Of a stretch of DNA of 64,000 nt, positions 8,484-15,782 are shown in pieces. Both the position numbers and the translations under genes were made by a program. Numbering within the stretch: position 1 is the stretch's first letter; each line of letters begins with the position of its first letter. The DNA is taken from assembly GCF_021653975.1 (NCBI RefSeq), contig NZ_JAJKFK010000001.1, positions 1,146,863 through 1,210,862 on the forward strand. Direction: 5' to 3'. The DNA comes from Amycolatopsis sp. GM8 (GTDB taxonomy: Bacteria; Actinomycetota; Actinomycetes; Mycobacteriales; Pseudonocardiaceae). The notes under the pieces were generated by a model. The model was not told the DNA's origin, ran no database searches, and saw only the letters and a program-made list of their open reading frames with translations.

Positions 8484-8543
8484 ATGGGAACGTTGTTGAA
8501 GTCCTGCGTCGCGTGCGCCCGGCCCCGGCCGCGGCTCGCCTGA
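8484..8543 (+). CDS. Putative Erm leader peptide (19 aa)
   Basis: A 19-codon frame with ATG at 8484 and TGA at 8541, coding MGTLLKSCVACARPRPRLA. It ends one base before a set of three inverted repeats and about 115 nt before the remains of an Erm rRNA methyltransferase. Short leaders whose stalled translation re-folds the downstream hairpins control many erm genes. The Arg-Pro-Arg-Pro-Arg-Leu end is the kind of sequence that could stall in macrolide-bound ribosomes, but that is inference. Confidence 0.6.
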   Translation: MGTLLKSCVACARPRPRLA

Positions 8544-8646
8544 ACGCAGCGGCTGTCCCCCTCTCTTGCTGACGCGCCTGTCCGGCGCGTCCCCTTCTCC
8601 TGCACTCCGGCCGCTGCGTCATGAGCCCCTCTTCCCTTCTCATGAC
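8544..8646 (+). promoter_or_regulatory. Stacked hairpins, erm-type translational attenuator
   Basis: Three perfect inverted repeats lie between the leader and the methyltransferase remnant. ACGCAGCGGC (8544-8553) pairs with 8610-8619. GACGCGCC (8571-8578) pairs with 8584-8591 inside it. GTCATGAG (8618-8625) pairs with CTCATGAC (8639-8646). The last stem ends 3 nt before the GGAG at 8649-8652 that serves the ATG at 8658. The first and third stems share 8618-8619 and so cannot both form fully. This is the expected layout of drug-induced translational attenuation. Confidence 0.65.
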
Positions 8647-8657
8647 GTGGAGTCCTC

Positions 8658-9155
8658 ATGCCTGCGGCACCTCGTGCCCGGCAGTCCGGCGGCGTGCACA
8701 CTGCAGTTTCTCTTGCCACGCAAGCCTTTCTCCGTCGTCGCGAGCATCCCGTACGCCTTGTCCACCGCACTGCTGGTTCGCCCGTCGTGTCGCGGCCACC
8801 CGTCCCGAGAGACCTCGAACAGGCGTGGTGGGCCGCGCGTTTCAAAACAGAAGTGGCCGCACGGATTCCGGCCGGCTGCTTTTCCCCGCCGCCCCGAGTC
8901 GATTCCGCCCACCTGACATTCACCCGCCGTCGCTCGGTACCCGACCGGCCACTGTGGACACTCATCACGGCCGCCCACCGCAACCCACGACAACCGGCCC
9001 GCGCCCTCGCACGCCCGAAAGTTCTTCGTGCGAACGGAATCGACCCGGCCGCGCCCGCGGGCCAGGTACCACCAGCCGCCTGGGCCGGACTCGCCCGGCA
9101 CCTGAGCGCCGATCGCAGCCTGCACTGGCGACCGCTTCCCCGAAGAATCCGCTGA
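8658..9155 (+). pseudogene. Erm-type 23S rRNA adenine methyltransferase, truncated and frameshifted
   Basis: The 165-codon frame from 8658 encodes only the C-terminal part of an Erm protein. WWAARFKTEVAARIPAGCF and FSPPPRVDSAHLTF match the conserved F-x-P-x-P-x-VD block, and the end GIDPAAPAGQVPPAAWAGLA matches the Erm C-terminal helices. The preceding motif IV equivalent, SVVASIPYALSTALL (8731-8775), is in a different frame, so a frameshift separates them. The SAM-binding GxGxG motif and most of the N-terminal domain are missing. The enzyme cannot be active as read. Leader and hairpins upstream are intact, which dates the damage to the coding part. Confidence 0.7.
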
Positions 9156-9210
9156 GAATTCTCAGGAAATTCTTCTCAGCTGTTTTCCAGGCTGTTCCAC
9201 AGGTTTCTCA
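9153..9210. promoter_or_regulatory. TTCTCAG repeats and palindrome upstream of the HtrA-like gene
   Basis: TGAGAATTCTCA at 9153-9164 is a perfect 12-bp palindrome. TTCTCAG recurs at 9159-9165 and 9173-9179, and TTCTCA again at 9205-9210. Tandem sites like these often bind OmpR-type response regulators, which control htrA/pepD-type proteases in other actinobacteria. The regulator here is not identified. Confidence 0.45.
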
Positions 9211-9236
9211 CAACAACCGGGCCGAAGCTGGATGCC

Positions 9237-10181
9237 ATGAGCGAGAACGACTTCCGGCCGGGCCCGGCGGGCGGGTACCAGCCACCACAGCAGACCTACC
9301 CGTACTACGCGCAGCCGCAACCCGCTCCCGCCGCGCAGGTCCTCGCACCGCCCCCGCCTCGCAAGAAAGGCAAGCGGGTCGCGGCGCTGGTCAGCGCCAC
9401 CGCGGTCGCGGCCGCGCTGGTCGGTGGTGTCGGGGGCGCCGCCATCGTCGGCCTGGAAGGCGGATCCTCCTCGGCATCGAGCACCGCGCCGACCGCGACC
9501 ACGGTCGCGGGCTCGACGAACACCGACGTCAGCGCGGTCGCCGCGAAAGTGCTGCCGAGCGTCGTTCAGGTGAACGTCACCACCAGGCAGGGTGAAGCCA
9601 TCGGCTCCGGCGTGATCCTCAGTTCCGACGGCAAGATCCTCACCAACGCGCATGTCGTGTCCGGCGCGGCCGGCGACGTGACGATCACGCTGTCCGACGG
9701 CACGAAGTACCAGGCGAGCGTGCTCGGCTCGGACACCGCCGCCGACATCGCCGTCCTGCAGGCGAAGGGTGCCAGCGGCCTCACCGCCGCCACCCTCGGC
9801 GACTCCAGCCGGCTGCAGGTCGGACAGCAGGTCGTCGCCATCGGCTCGCCGGCCGGGCTGCAGAACACCGTCACGTCCGGCATCATCAGCGCGCTCAACC
9901 GGCAGCTGTCGGACATCGGCACCGGCGACCAGCAGCAGTCCTCGCCGTTCGACCAGACCGCCAACCAGGCCGGCAACTCGCCCAGCTACACCGCCATCCA
10001 GACCGACGCCGCCATCAACCAGGGCAACTCCGGCGGCGCACTGGTCGACATGGCGGGTCAGGTCATCGGCATCAACTCGGCGCTCTACAGCCCTTCGTCG
10101 TCCGCGGGATCGGTCGGCATCGGCTTCAGCATCCCGATCAACGACGCGAAAACCATCGTGAGCCAGATCGAGAACAGCTGA
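9237..10181 (+). CDS. HtrA/DegP-like membrane-anchored serine protease without PDZ
   Basis: A 314-residue trypsin-fold protease. A Pro/Gln-rich cytoplasmic N-terminus (1-45) precedes one membrane helix (about 48-72), a Ser/Thr linker and the protease domain (98-310). The catalytic triad is H139 (TNAHVV), D170 (TAADIAVL) and S265 (GNSGGAL). It stops at the end of the protease fold, so the PDZ domain normal for HtrA is absent. That may remove PDZ-controlled activation. ATG at 9237. It probably acts outside the membrane in envelope protein quality control. Confidence 0.9.
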   Translation: MSENDFRPGPAGGYQPPQQTYPYYAQPQPAPAAQVLAPPPPRKKGKRVAALVSATAVAAALVGGVGGAAIVGLEGGSSSASSTAPTATTVAGSTNTDVSAVAAKVLPSVVQVNVTTRQGEAIGSGVILSSDGKILTNAHVVSGAAGDVTITLSDGTKYQASVLGSDTAADIAVLQAKGASGLTAATLGDSSRLQVGQQVVAIGSPAGLQNTVTSGIISALNRQLSDIGTGDQQQSSPFDQTANQAGNSPSYTAIQTDAAINQGNSGGALVDMAGQVIGINSALYSPSSSAGSVGIGFSIPINDAKTIVSQIENS

Positions 10182-10196
10182 GCCGGTCGGGAAAGC

Positions 10197-10233
10197 AGCG
10201 GAACGGGCCGTGGTCGGGGCAGCCCGTTCCGCT
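10197..10233 (+). terminator. Transcription terminator after the protease gene
   Basis: A perfect 12-bp inverted repeat, AGCGGAACGGGC at 10197-10208 with its complement at 10222-10233, with a 13-nt loop, 15 bp after the stop codon. No T-run follows, as is common in actinomycetes. Confidence 0.7.
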
Positions 10234-10276
10234 GTGTCGTGCGAAGGCCAGGTAGGCGGCGCGTTAAGGTTTTTCG

Positions 10277-10885
10277 GTGACCGACCGTCTTGTCTGGATC
10301 GACTGCGAGATGACGGGGCTCGACCTCGCCAAGGACGCACTGATCGAAATCGCCGTGCTGGTGACCGATGCCGAGCTCAACATTCTCGGCGACGGCCTCG
10401 ACCTCGTCATCCACGCCGACGACGAAATGCTGGGAAACATGCCCGACGTGGTCCGCGAGATGCACGCCAAATCCGGGCTCACCGAAGAGGTCCGCCGCTC
10501 GACGGTCACCCTCGCCGAGGCCGAACAGCAGGTCCTCGCCTACGTCCGCCGGTATGTGCCCGACGCGAGAAGCGCGCCACTGGCCGGCAACTCGATCGCC
10601 ACCGACCGCGGATTCATCGTGCGCGACATGCCCGCCCTCGACGCACACCTGCACTACCGGATGGTCGACGTGTCGTCGGTCAAGGAACTCGTCCGGCGCT
10701 GGTACCCGCGGATCTACTACGCCAAGCCGGAGAAAGGCCTCGCCCACCGCGCACTCGCCGACATCCGCGAGTCCATCGGGGAGCTCGACTACTACCGGAA
10801 GACGGCGTTCGTGCCCCAGCCAGGGCCGACCAGCGACCAGGCCCGCGCCGCCGCCGCTGAAGTGCAGCAACATCACCGCGGATAA
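10277..10885 (+). CDS. orn: Oligoribonuclease
   Basis: A 202-residue DEDDh 3'-5' exoribonuclease that degrades 2-5 nt RNAs and also hydrolyses the linear dinucleotide pGpG formed from c-di-GMP. Exo motif I is [10 protein letters not shown] with D9 and E11. Motif II contains NSIATDRGF, and motif III the HRALADI pair. Length is normal for the family. GTG start at 10277. It may link to the diguanylate cyclase elsewhere in the window only in the general sense that orn ends c-di-GMP turnover. Confidence 0.95.
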   Translation: MTDRLVWIDCEMTGLDLAKDALIEIAVLVTDAELNILGDGLDLVIHADDEMLGNMPDVVREMHAKSGLTEEVRRSTVTLAEAEQQVLAYVRRYVPDARSAPLAGNSIATDRGFIVRDMPALDAHLHYRMVDVSSVKELVRRWYPRIYYAKPEKGLAHRALADIRESIGELDYYRKTAFVPQPGPTSDQARAAAAEVQQHHRG

Positions 10886-10959
10886 CCCCGTGCACGACCG
10901 CGGGGGCGGCACGTTACGATGTCGAGGCTGAGGTTGACCGGGTGCCGGAACCTCACTTG

Positions 10960-11035
10960 GTGGGTGTAGCTCAGATGGTAGAGCACCTGGTTGTGGTCCA
11001 GGATGTCGCGGGTTCGAGTCCCGTCACTCACCCCA
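10960..11035 (+). tRNA. tRNA-His (GTG)
   Basis: The acceptor stem GTGGGTG pairs with CACTCAC at 11025-11031. The anticodon stem CCTGG/CCAGG holds loop TTGTGGT with anticodon GTG. A G at 10959 opposite the C73 discriminator supplies the extra G-1 needed by histidyl-tRNA synthetase. The 3' CCA is encoded (11033-11035). Confidence 0.95.
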
Positions 11036-11039
11036 ATGG

Positions 11040-11092
11040 CCCCACCATGCTCGCCGCTCGAGCGGCTTCGGCGTGGTGGGGTTCGTTATTTC
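11040..11092 (+). terminator. Terminator after tRNA-His
   Basis: CCCCACCA at 11040-11047 pairs with TGGTGGGG at 11074-11081, with more pairing inside the loop, followed by TTCGTTATTTCT. Confidence 0.7.
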
Positions 11093-11260
11093 TCCCGGGG
11101 GCCGAGCCCCCGGAGCCCCCGCGGTGCGGGCTCCTTGCGGGGGCGAGCGCTGGTGGCGTTGGGTGGGGACCAGCGGCGGTTGGGGTAACTGGGGTGGCTA
11201 CCCCCGGTGAGGGGTGGGTGTTGGGGCGTGCTAATCTTTTTTTCGTTGCCGGGGCGGTTG
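11093..11260 (+). other. G-run-rich spacer between two tRNA genes
   Basis: There is no gene here. The stretch 11161-11226 carries at least six runs of three or four G on one strand with short loops, which could form a G-quadruplex. Left of it, GGAGCCC and GGGCTCC form a hairpin (around 11110-11132). Confidence 0.5.
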
Positions 11261-11270
11261 GCTCTGGCTC

Positions 11271-11344
<74 letters not shown>

Positions 11345-11347
11345 TCA

Positions 11348-11375
11348 ACCCCAGGTCGCAGGCCTGGGGTTTTTG
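11348..11375 (+). terminator. Terminator after tRNA-Lys (inside the island)
   Basis: ACCCCAGG at 11348-11355 pairs with CCTGGGGT at 11363-11370, followed by TTTT. It also can end leftward transcription of the integrase fragment. Confidence 0.7.
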
Positions 11376-11384
11376 CTTTCAAGA

Positions 11385-11906
11385 TCATGGCCAACCCAGG
11401 CCCTCTTGGAGGGCGTGCGCGGCGGCGGGGTTGGCGACCTTCCGGCCCACGTACACGTCCTGGGTGAGCGAGGGCCGCGCGTGTCCCAACTGGTCGGCGA
11501 TCTGCCGCGGGGTGAACCGGGCTTCGTCCAAGATCGTGGCGCATGTCTTGCGGAACACATGCGAGGTGACCCACGCGAAGCCCTCTGTCCCGCGAGCCGA
11601 CCGCAGATCCCGGCGGGTGTTGCTCGGATCACGCCAGCCACCCACCGTATCCGGGAAAACGGGTGCCTCGCTACCGAGCGTGAGATCCCTGTTCAGCTCT
11701 GCGAGCCGTCGCCGACGACGAAGCATGTCCACAGCGAACGGAGGCAGCGGGAGCGTCCGTTCGCCGCTGTCGGTCTTCGGTGGCATCCGGCGAAGGCCCT
11801 GCCCACGAATCCGGGTCACCTTCCACTCAATGTCCACCGTCGCCGCGTCGAGATCGACGTCATCCCACGACACCGCGAGGGCCTCGCCGATCCGCACGCG
11901 ACCTTC
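11385..11906 (-). pseudogene. Tyrosine integrase, catalytic domain only
   Basis: About 170 codons of a phage-type tyrosine recombinase. The first catalytic Arg lies in RIGEALAV; the HVFRKT box gives the H-x-x-R pair; the LGHARPSLTQDVYVGRK segment gives the second His and the nucleophile Tyr. A full integrase has about 380-400 residues. The core-binding and arm-binding N-terminal domains are missing, and upstream sequence is the tail of a PIN gene. It therefore ended as a deletion joint and is not expected to work. Confidence 0.75.
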
Positions 11907-11911
11907 GGTGT

Positions 11912-12125
11912 ACCCGGGAAGACAGGGAGCGGTTGCATCCACCTCTCCAGTCGTTCCCGGCGGGGGAGAGCCCACGAGCCAGATGCATCCAATTGTTCAG
12001 CTCGCCCAGCGTCACGAACGTGATCGCGGGACGGTAGCCCACCAGCTTCGCTGCAAGCCACGCCGGGAGGTCCCGCTGAACAAACCCGACGCCACGTCTG
12101 TATCGAGCACGATCTGCGCCGCCAC
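11912..12125 (-). pseudogene. PIN-domain (VapC-like) toxin with two frameshifts
   Basis: Three frames must be joined to read a PIN RNase. GTG at 12125 opens IVLDTDVASGLF with the first catalytic Asp. From about 12075 a second frame gives DLPAWLAAKL, VGYRPAIT and FVTLGELNNW with the motif-II Glu. From about 11974 a third gives WALPRRERLERWMQPLPVF. It then stops at the joint with the integrase. The GTG overlaps the last base of the antitoxin stop codon. The C-terminal Asp box is lost, so the toxin is dead. Confidence 0.65.
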
Positions 12126-12298
12126 TACCCCAGGTTGGCCTTCCGCTCCGCGGCCACCCAGTCCAAGAACTCGTGCAGCTCGTCGTCGGACTCGAAAATG
12201 CCCTCGCACGCCCAGTCATCGACCGAGCGAATCGGCTGCACATCCTTCTCAGCGAACACCGCATCCCGAAGGGCAGGACCATCCAGCCCTGGTGCCAC
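12125..12298 (-). CDS. Probable antitoxin partner of the broken PIN toxin
   Basis: A 57-codon frame from GTG at 12298 to TAG at 12125. It reads APGLDGPALRDAV, then RSVDDWACEGIFESDDELHE, then FLDWVAAERKANLG. The acidic mid-part and basic end resemble the short antitoxins that precede PIN toxins in actinomycetes. The stop overlaps the toxin GTG by one base, typical of such pairs. With the toxin broken it has no evident job. I infer the role from position; no DNA-binding fold is clear. Confidence 0.55.
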   Translation of the reverse strand: MAPGLDGPALRDAVFAEKDVQPIRSVDDWACEGIFESDDELHEFLDWVAAERKANLG

Positions 12299-12411
12299 GG
12301 CTGCTCGGCGTCACTCGTCGTTATAGTCCATCTCCCTTGCACACGGACCGCCCTGATCGTACCCAGACCAGCGCGATACCAGTGTTTTCAGAGTTTCTTT
12401 TCTTGTTCAAG

Positions 12412-12493
12412 GCGGCCCCTGCGGGGCCGCTGATCCTGTCGAACCGCCAGACGCGGGCGTGCGGCTGGCGCCGGTCCCGCGTGGCGGTTCGAC
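12412..12493. repeat. Two strong hairpins, one with 12-bp arms
   Basis: GCGGCCCC at 12412-12419 pairs with 12423-12430 over a 3-nt loop. GTCGAACCGCCA at 12438-12449 pairs with TGGCGGTTCGAC at 12482-12493, and CGCGGG at 12452-12457 pairs with 12476-12481 inside it. Such cruciforms can be replication or transfer origins of mobile elements, or terminators. Confidence 0.65.
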
Positions 12494-12773
12494 ACAGGCC
12501 GGGCGACCCCGCAGCCGCCGCCGAGAGAAGAAGAACTTGCCCTCGCCGGGCGGGCAGGTATCCGGGATGGCTGAGAAGGCTCGAACGCTGCGGTCCGTGG
12601 GCGCCGGCCGCTGCCATCGGGGCACCCACGCAGAGGGGTTGGGAAACCCCCGACCCACATTCGTCCAACATGACCCCGGCAGGGCACCCAACTGACGACA
12701 AGCGACGAACAAGAACTTGCATGTCAGGGGACTTTCGACAGTCAGCGGTCCTGGTCGGCATTTGCGTGAACAA

Positions 12774-12810
12774 GGTCAGGAGGTCGCAGGTCAAATCCTG
12801 TCATCCCGAC
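12774..12810 (+). other. Fragment of tRNA-Pro 3' half (attachment-site scar)
   Basis: The 37 bases match the pattern of an actinobacterial tRNA-Pro from the anticodon stem end to the acceptor end: a GGTCGCAGG T-arm, CAAATCCTGTC, then ATCCCGAC. One T is missing from the T-loop, so it is not functional, and no 5' half is present. It looks like a leftover att site of a different tRNA-Pro-targeting element. Confidence 0.6.
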
Positions 12811-13179
12811 GGTCACTCGAAGCCTCCCGATCCGGGTAGAAGACCAGGTCAGGGACGCTTTGTTGGCTTCGTGCAAGCCCGGCCTACTGCTGGCCGTTCT
12901 CGGCAGCTCCGTGCTGTTGCCTGCGCCCACGTGATCAACACCACTGGCCCTCTGGACTCTGGCTGACGGGGCCCTGTGGTGTACCTGCGCGCTCCACACC
13001 GTATGGAACTTGCTACCGAACCTGGTCGGAACACACTCCGAAGCGGCGGCAGGCGATTCACCACGGAGACCAATGTGGCGACGTGCGCCGTGCTGGCACT
13101 TATGATCTGTGCCGCGTTCTGGAGCTTCCGCCGCAGCCTCAGAATTCCGGATGAAGCTGTTCGATCTGGTCGCGTCCTA

Positions 13180-14178
13180 TCAGGTGCCGGCCGCAATTCC
13201 GAAAGCGACCAGTGAGGCGCACATCACCAGGTTCACCAGCGGGTGTCCGGCCAGGATGGCGGCGAACTCGCGGAGTGTCGCACTGGGCCAGTAGTAGCGA
13301 GCGGTGGGAGAACCGAGAACCTGCCCGTTGAGGCGGACCCGGCGCGCGGTGAGGGCTGCCCGGAAGACGTGGAAGTTGTTGGTGACGATCACACACCGCG
13401 CCGCAGGGTCCCGCTCGGCCATCAATGCCTTGCTGAAGGTCAGGTTGTCCTGCGTGGTCCGGGACTGGTCCTCGCGCAGGATCCTGTCCTCAGGGAACCC
13501 GCGCGCGATGAGATAGTCGGCCATCGCGTGTGACTCGGCCACCGGCTCGTCCGGACCCTGCCCACCGGAGGTGATCAGGACCGGGCTACCGCCGGCGTCG
13601 TCCTCTTCGCGCCACACCGCGGCCGCGCGGTCGAGCCGGGCGGCGAGCAGCGGCGGGACCTTCCCCCGGACCAACCCCGACCCCAGCACCACCACGAAAC
13701 CGGCACCGGGACGCGCCCCCAGACGTCCGTAGACCACCGCGTACACGAGGTAGCTGCAGAACAGGAACGCGACGTAACCGGTCACGAGCATCAACACCAG
13801 CGCCGCCGTCATGGCCAGCCGGTGCTGCGTGTAGTAGGCAAGCAGCGGCAAACCGACGACCACCAGGCAGGCCACTCCGGCCAGCAGGGACAGCAGGTTC
13901 GCCAGGCGAAGCCCCTCCCGCCGTATCATCGTCATACCGTTAACCAGCAGAAATCCGGCCAGCACCAGCACCGCCAGCGCGGGAAGCACGACCACGGCGA
14001 ACACGAACCGATCGAACGCCTCCGGACCGAGCCGGGAGGACTCCCCCAGCAGCCCCAGCGCCAGGCAGACAATCGAGAGCCCGAGCAGGACGGCATTACG
14101 GAATCGGCGCCGGTCCCGCAGGACGGCCGCACCAAAACCAACGGCGAACACCCCCGCGGCCAGGTAGAAGATCCACAC
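13180..14178 (-). CDS. YdcF/SanA-like membrane protein (DUF218)
   Basis: A 332-residue protein. Five to six N-terminal membrane helices (about 1-165) are followed by a DUF218 domain (VVLGSGLVRGKVPPLLAARL, LITSGGQGPDEP, SRTTQDNLTFSKAL, VIVTNNFHVFRA) and a last helix. The domain is linked to envelope or polysaccharide metabolism. I chose the GTG at 14178 because the first helix starts there; the longer frame adds a Cys/Arg-rich leader with no family match. It is the only intact gene in the tRNA-Lys island. Confidence 0.8.
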   Translation of the reverse strand: MWIFYLAAGVFAVGFGAAVLRDRRRFRNAVLLGLSIVCLALGLLGESSRLGPEAFDRFVFAVVVLPALAVLVLAGFLLVNGMTMIRREGLRLANLLSLLAGVACLVVVGLPLLAYYTQHRLAMTAALVLMLVTGYVAFLFCSYLVYAVVYGRLGARPGAGFVVVLGSGLVRGKVPPLLAARLDRAAAVWREEDDAGGSPVLITSGGQGPDEPVAESHAMADYLIARGFPEDRILREDQSRTTQDNLTFSKALMAERDPAARCVIVTNNFHVFRAALTARRVRLNGQVLGSPTARYYWPSATLREFAAILAGHPLVNLVMCASLVAFGIAAGT

Positions 14179-14549
14179 GCCGGTGATCTTGCCGGACCGA
14201 GACCTTGACAATGCCCGGTCCGCCAGAACGTCACGCCATCGGGCGGCACAACAGGGCCTGCACAGACGTCGCTTGCCCGGACTGCCGCGGCGCACAGAGA
14301 TCTCACCCAGACACATCTTCAATTGTGGACCAGATCGGCACAGGCGGTGAACGCGCGTCATGCCACCTATATGCCCACTCGACAAGCAGCCTTATCCAGC
14401 TGGCGCTCGGCGCGACGCCAACCGAAACCCAACCCGAACACAGGAAATAACGCCGATTCAGGAGCCATTACCATCGTTTGCTTTCGCGATTCCTCCAGCT
14501 CGTATGCGACAACGAGAAGCATCGGCGAACGTTCCTAAACGGGCGCCGA

Positions 14550-14588
14550 TAATCAGCGGGTTCGGGGTTCGAGTCCCTGATGGCGCAC
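14550..14588 (+). repeat. attR, second copy of tRNA-Lys 3' half
   Basis: Identical over 39 bp to 11306-11344 but without a 5' half, so it is not a gene. It marks the right end of the island. Confidence 0.85.
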
Positions 14589-14591
14589 CTA

Positions 14592-14620
14592 GCCCCAAGT
14601 CACAGACTTGGGGCCTTTTT
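14592..14620 (+). terminator. Original tRNA-Lys terminator
   Basis: GCCCCAAGTC at 14592-14601 pairs with GACTTGGGGC at 14605-14614, then CTTTTT. It lies 4 bp after attR, as it would have lain after the tRNA before insertion. Confidence 0.7.
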
Positions 14621-15038
14621 CATTTCCCGAGGCTGGCACTCCGGCGAATCGATGCGGTGCCATCGGAAACCGCCGGCCGGTCAGGGCATGCACCCGCGCC
14701 GAAGGCGAACGCGAATTGGTCTCGGTCATCGTGCGGGTGACATGGCGTCCGTCGCACACTCGGTAGATGCGCATCAGGCTGTCACCACGGTCGTACGGGG
14801 TGATGGTCGCCGGGTCCAGGATGAGGGTGGGTGCTGAGCCGTCGCGTCGTTGGCGGTCAGCCAGGCCCCGCTCGGCGAGGCCATCCGCCGGGTTGACCGC
14901 CGCGAACCCGCTCGAGCAGCAGCGGACCGGCGACACCGTCGTGCCGCGGCCCGTCCCCCGATAGGTCGGTCGGAGGTGCCGACCGGGAGCGCGTCGGCGA
15001 GGCTGGAACCGCTGGGAGTCGATCCGCGGGAGGCCAGG
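14621..15038. other. Spacer without recognised gene
   Basis: An open frame runs leftward on the minus strand across much of this spacer and into pepE, but it matches no family I know and its start is not supported. It may be a remnant or the promoter and leader region of pepE. Confidence 0.4.
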
Positions 15039-15782
15039 ATGCGGTTGCTGTTGATGAGCAATGCCAAGCGGGAAGGCTTGGGCTACCTCGAGCACGCCCA
15101 AGAGCACATCGGGAACTTCCTCCCGCCCGAAACGAGGACGGTGTTGTTCGTCCCGTACGCGGCCGTCACCAAGTCCTACGACCAGTACGTCGCAGACGTG
15201 ACGCCCGCCCTGGCCCATTCCGGCCGCACCGCACTGGGGATTCACACCGTCGCCGATCCGGTAGCCGCCATGAACACAGCCGACGCGATCATGGTGGGCG
15301 GCGGCAACACCTGGCGCATGCTGTCGATCCTGCGCGAGCAGAACCTGCTCGACCCGATCCGGGCACGGGTACGCGCCGGCGTGCCCTATCTGGGCTGGAG
15401 TGCGGGCACCAACCTCACCTGCCCGACCATCATGACCACCAACGACATGCCGATCGTGGACCCCGGCGGCATGCAGGCACTGAACCTGATCCCGTTCCAG
15501 ATCAACCCGCACTACCTGCACGGCAACCCGCCCGGGTTCAAGGGCGAGACCCGCCAGCAACGCATCGACGAGTACCTGCAGCTGAACCGCGACATGTGGG
15601 TCGCCGGGCTCCGGGAGGGGCTGATGTTCCGGATCGAGGACGGCGCGATCTCGCTACACGGGATCGACGACACGGTCCGTGTGTTCGGGTACGGGCAGCA
15701 GCCGGTCGAGATCGGCGCCGACGGCGACTTCTCCTTCCTGCTGTCCCCCGTGGCCGCACCCCAGGGAGCGCTTCGTGGATAA
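15039..15782 (+). CDS. pepE: Dipeptidase E (alpha-aspartyl dipeptidase)
   Basis: A 247-residue S51 serine peptidase that splits dipeptides with N-terminal Asp. The nucleophile is S121 in GWSAGTNLTC, with D136 (TTNDMPI) and H158 (INPHYL) one residue shifted from the E. coli triad. VGGGNTWRML is the family oxyanion region. ATG at 15039 follows GGGAGG. The reading frame of aspD starts 8 bp before this gene ends, so the two products are made together: this enzyme yields aspartate, the next uses it. Confidence 0.92.
   Translation: MRLLLMSNAKREGLGYLEHAQEHIGNFLPPETRTVLFVPYAAVTKSYDQYVADVTPALAHSGRTALGIHTVADPVAAMNTADAIMVGGGNTWRMLSILREQNLLDPIRARVRAGVPYLGWSAGTNLTCPTIMTTNDMPIVDPGGMQALNLIPFQINPHYLHGNPPGFKGETRQQRIDEYLQLNRDMWVAGLREGLMFRIEDGAISLHGIDDTVRVFGYGQQPVEIGADGDFSFLLSPVAAPQGALRG

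Larger units (their letters stand above)
12299..13179. other. Non-coding island stretch
   Basis: About 880 bp without a gene I can support. It contains the hairpins at 12412-12493 and the tRNA-Pro fragment at 12774-12810. The remainder shows no conserved protein signal in any frame. Confidence 0.6.

Noticed and set aside
8621-9595. Long plus-strand reading frame across the Erm relic and the protease
   Set aside because: Arg/Pro-rich shadow; it contains no family motif and runs into the protease gene in another frame.
14589-15560. Long minus-strand reading frame over pepE
   Set aside because: It is mostly antisense to a clear peptidase; composition is that of a shadow frame. The spacer part alone matches nothing.
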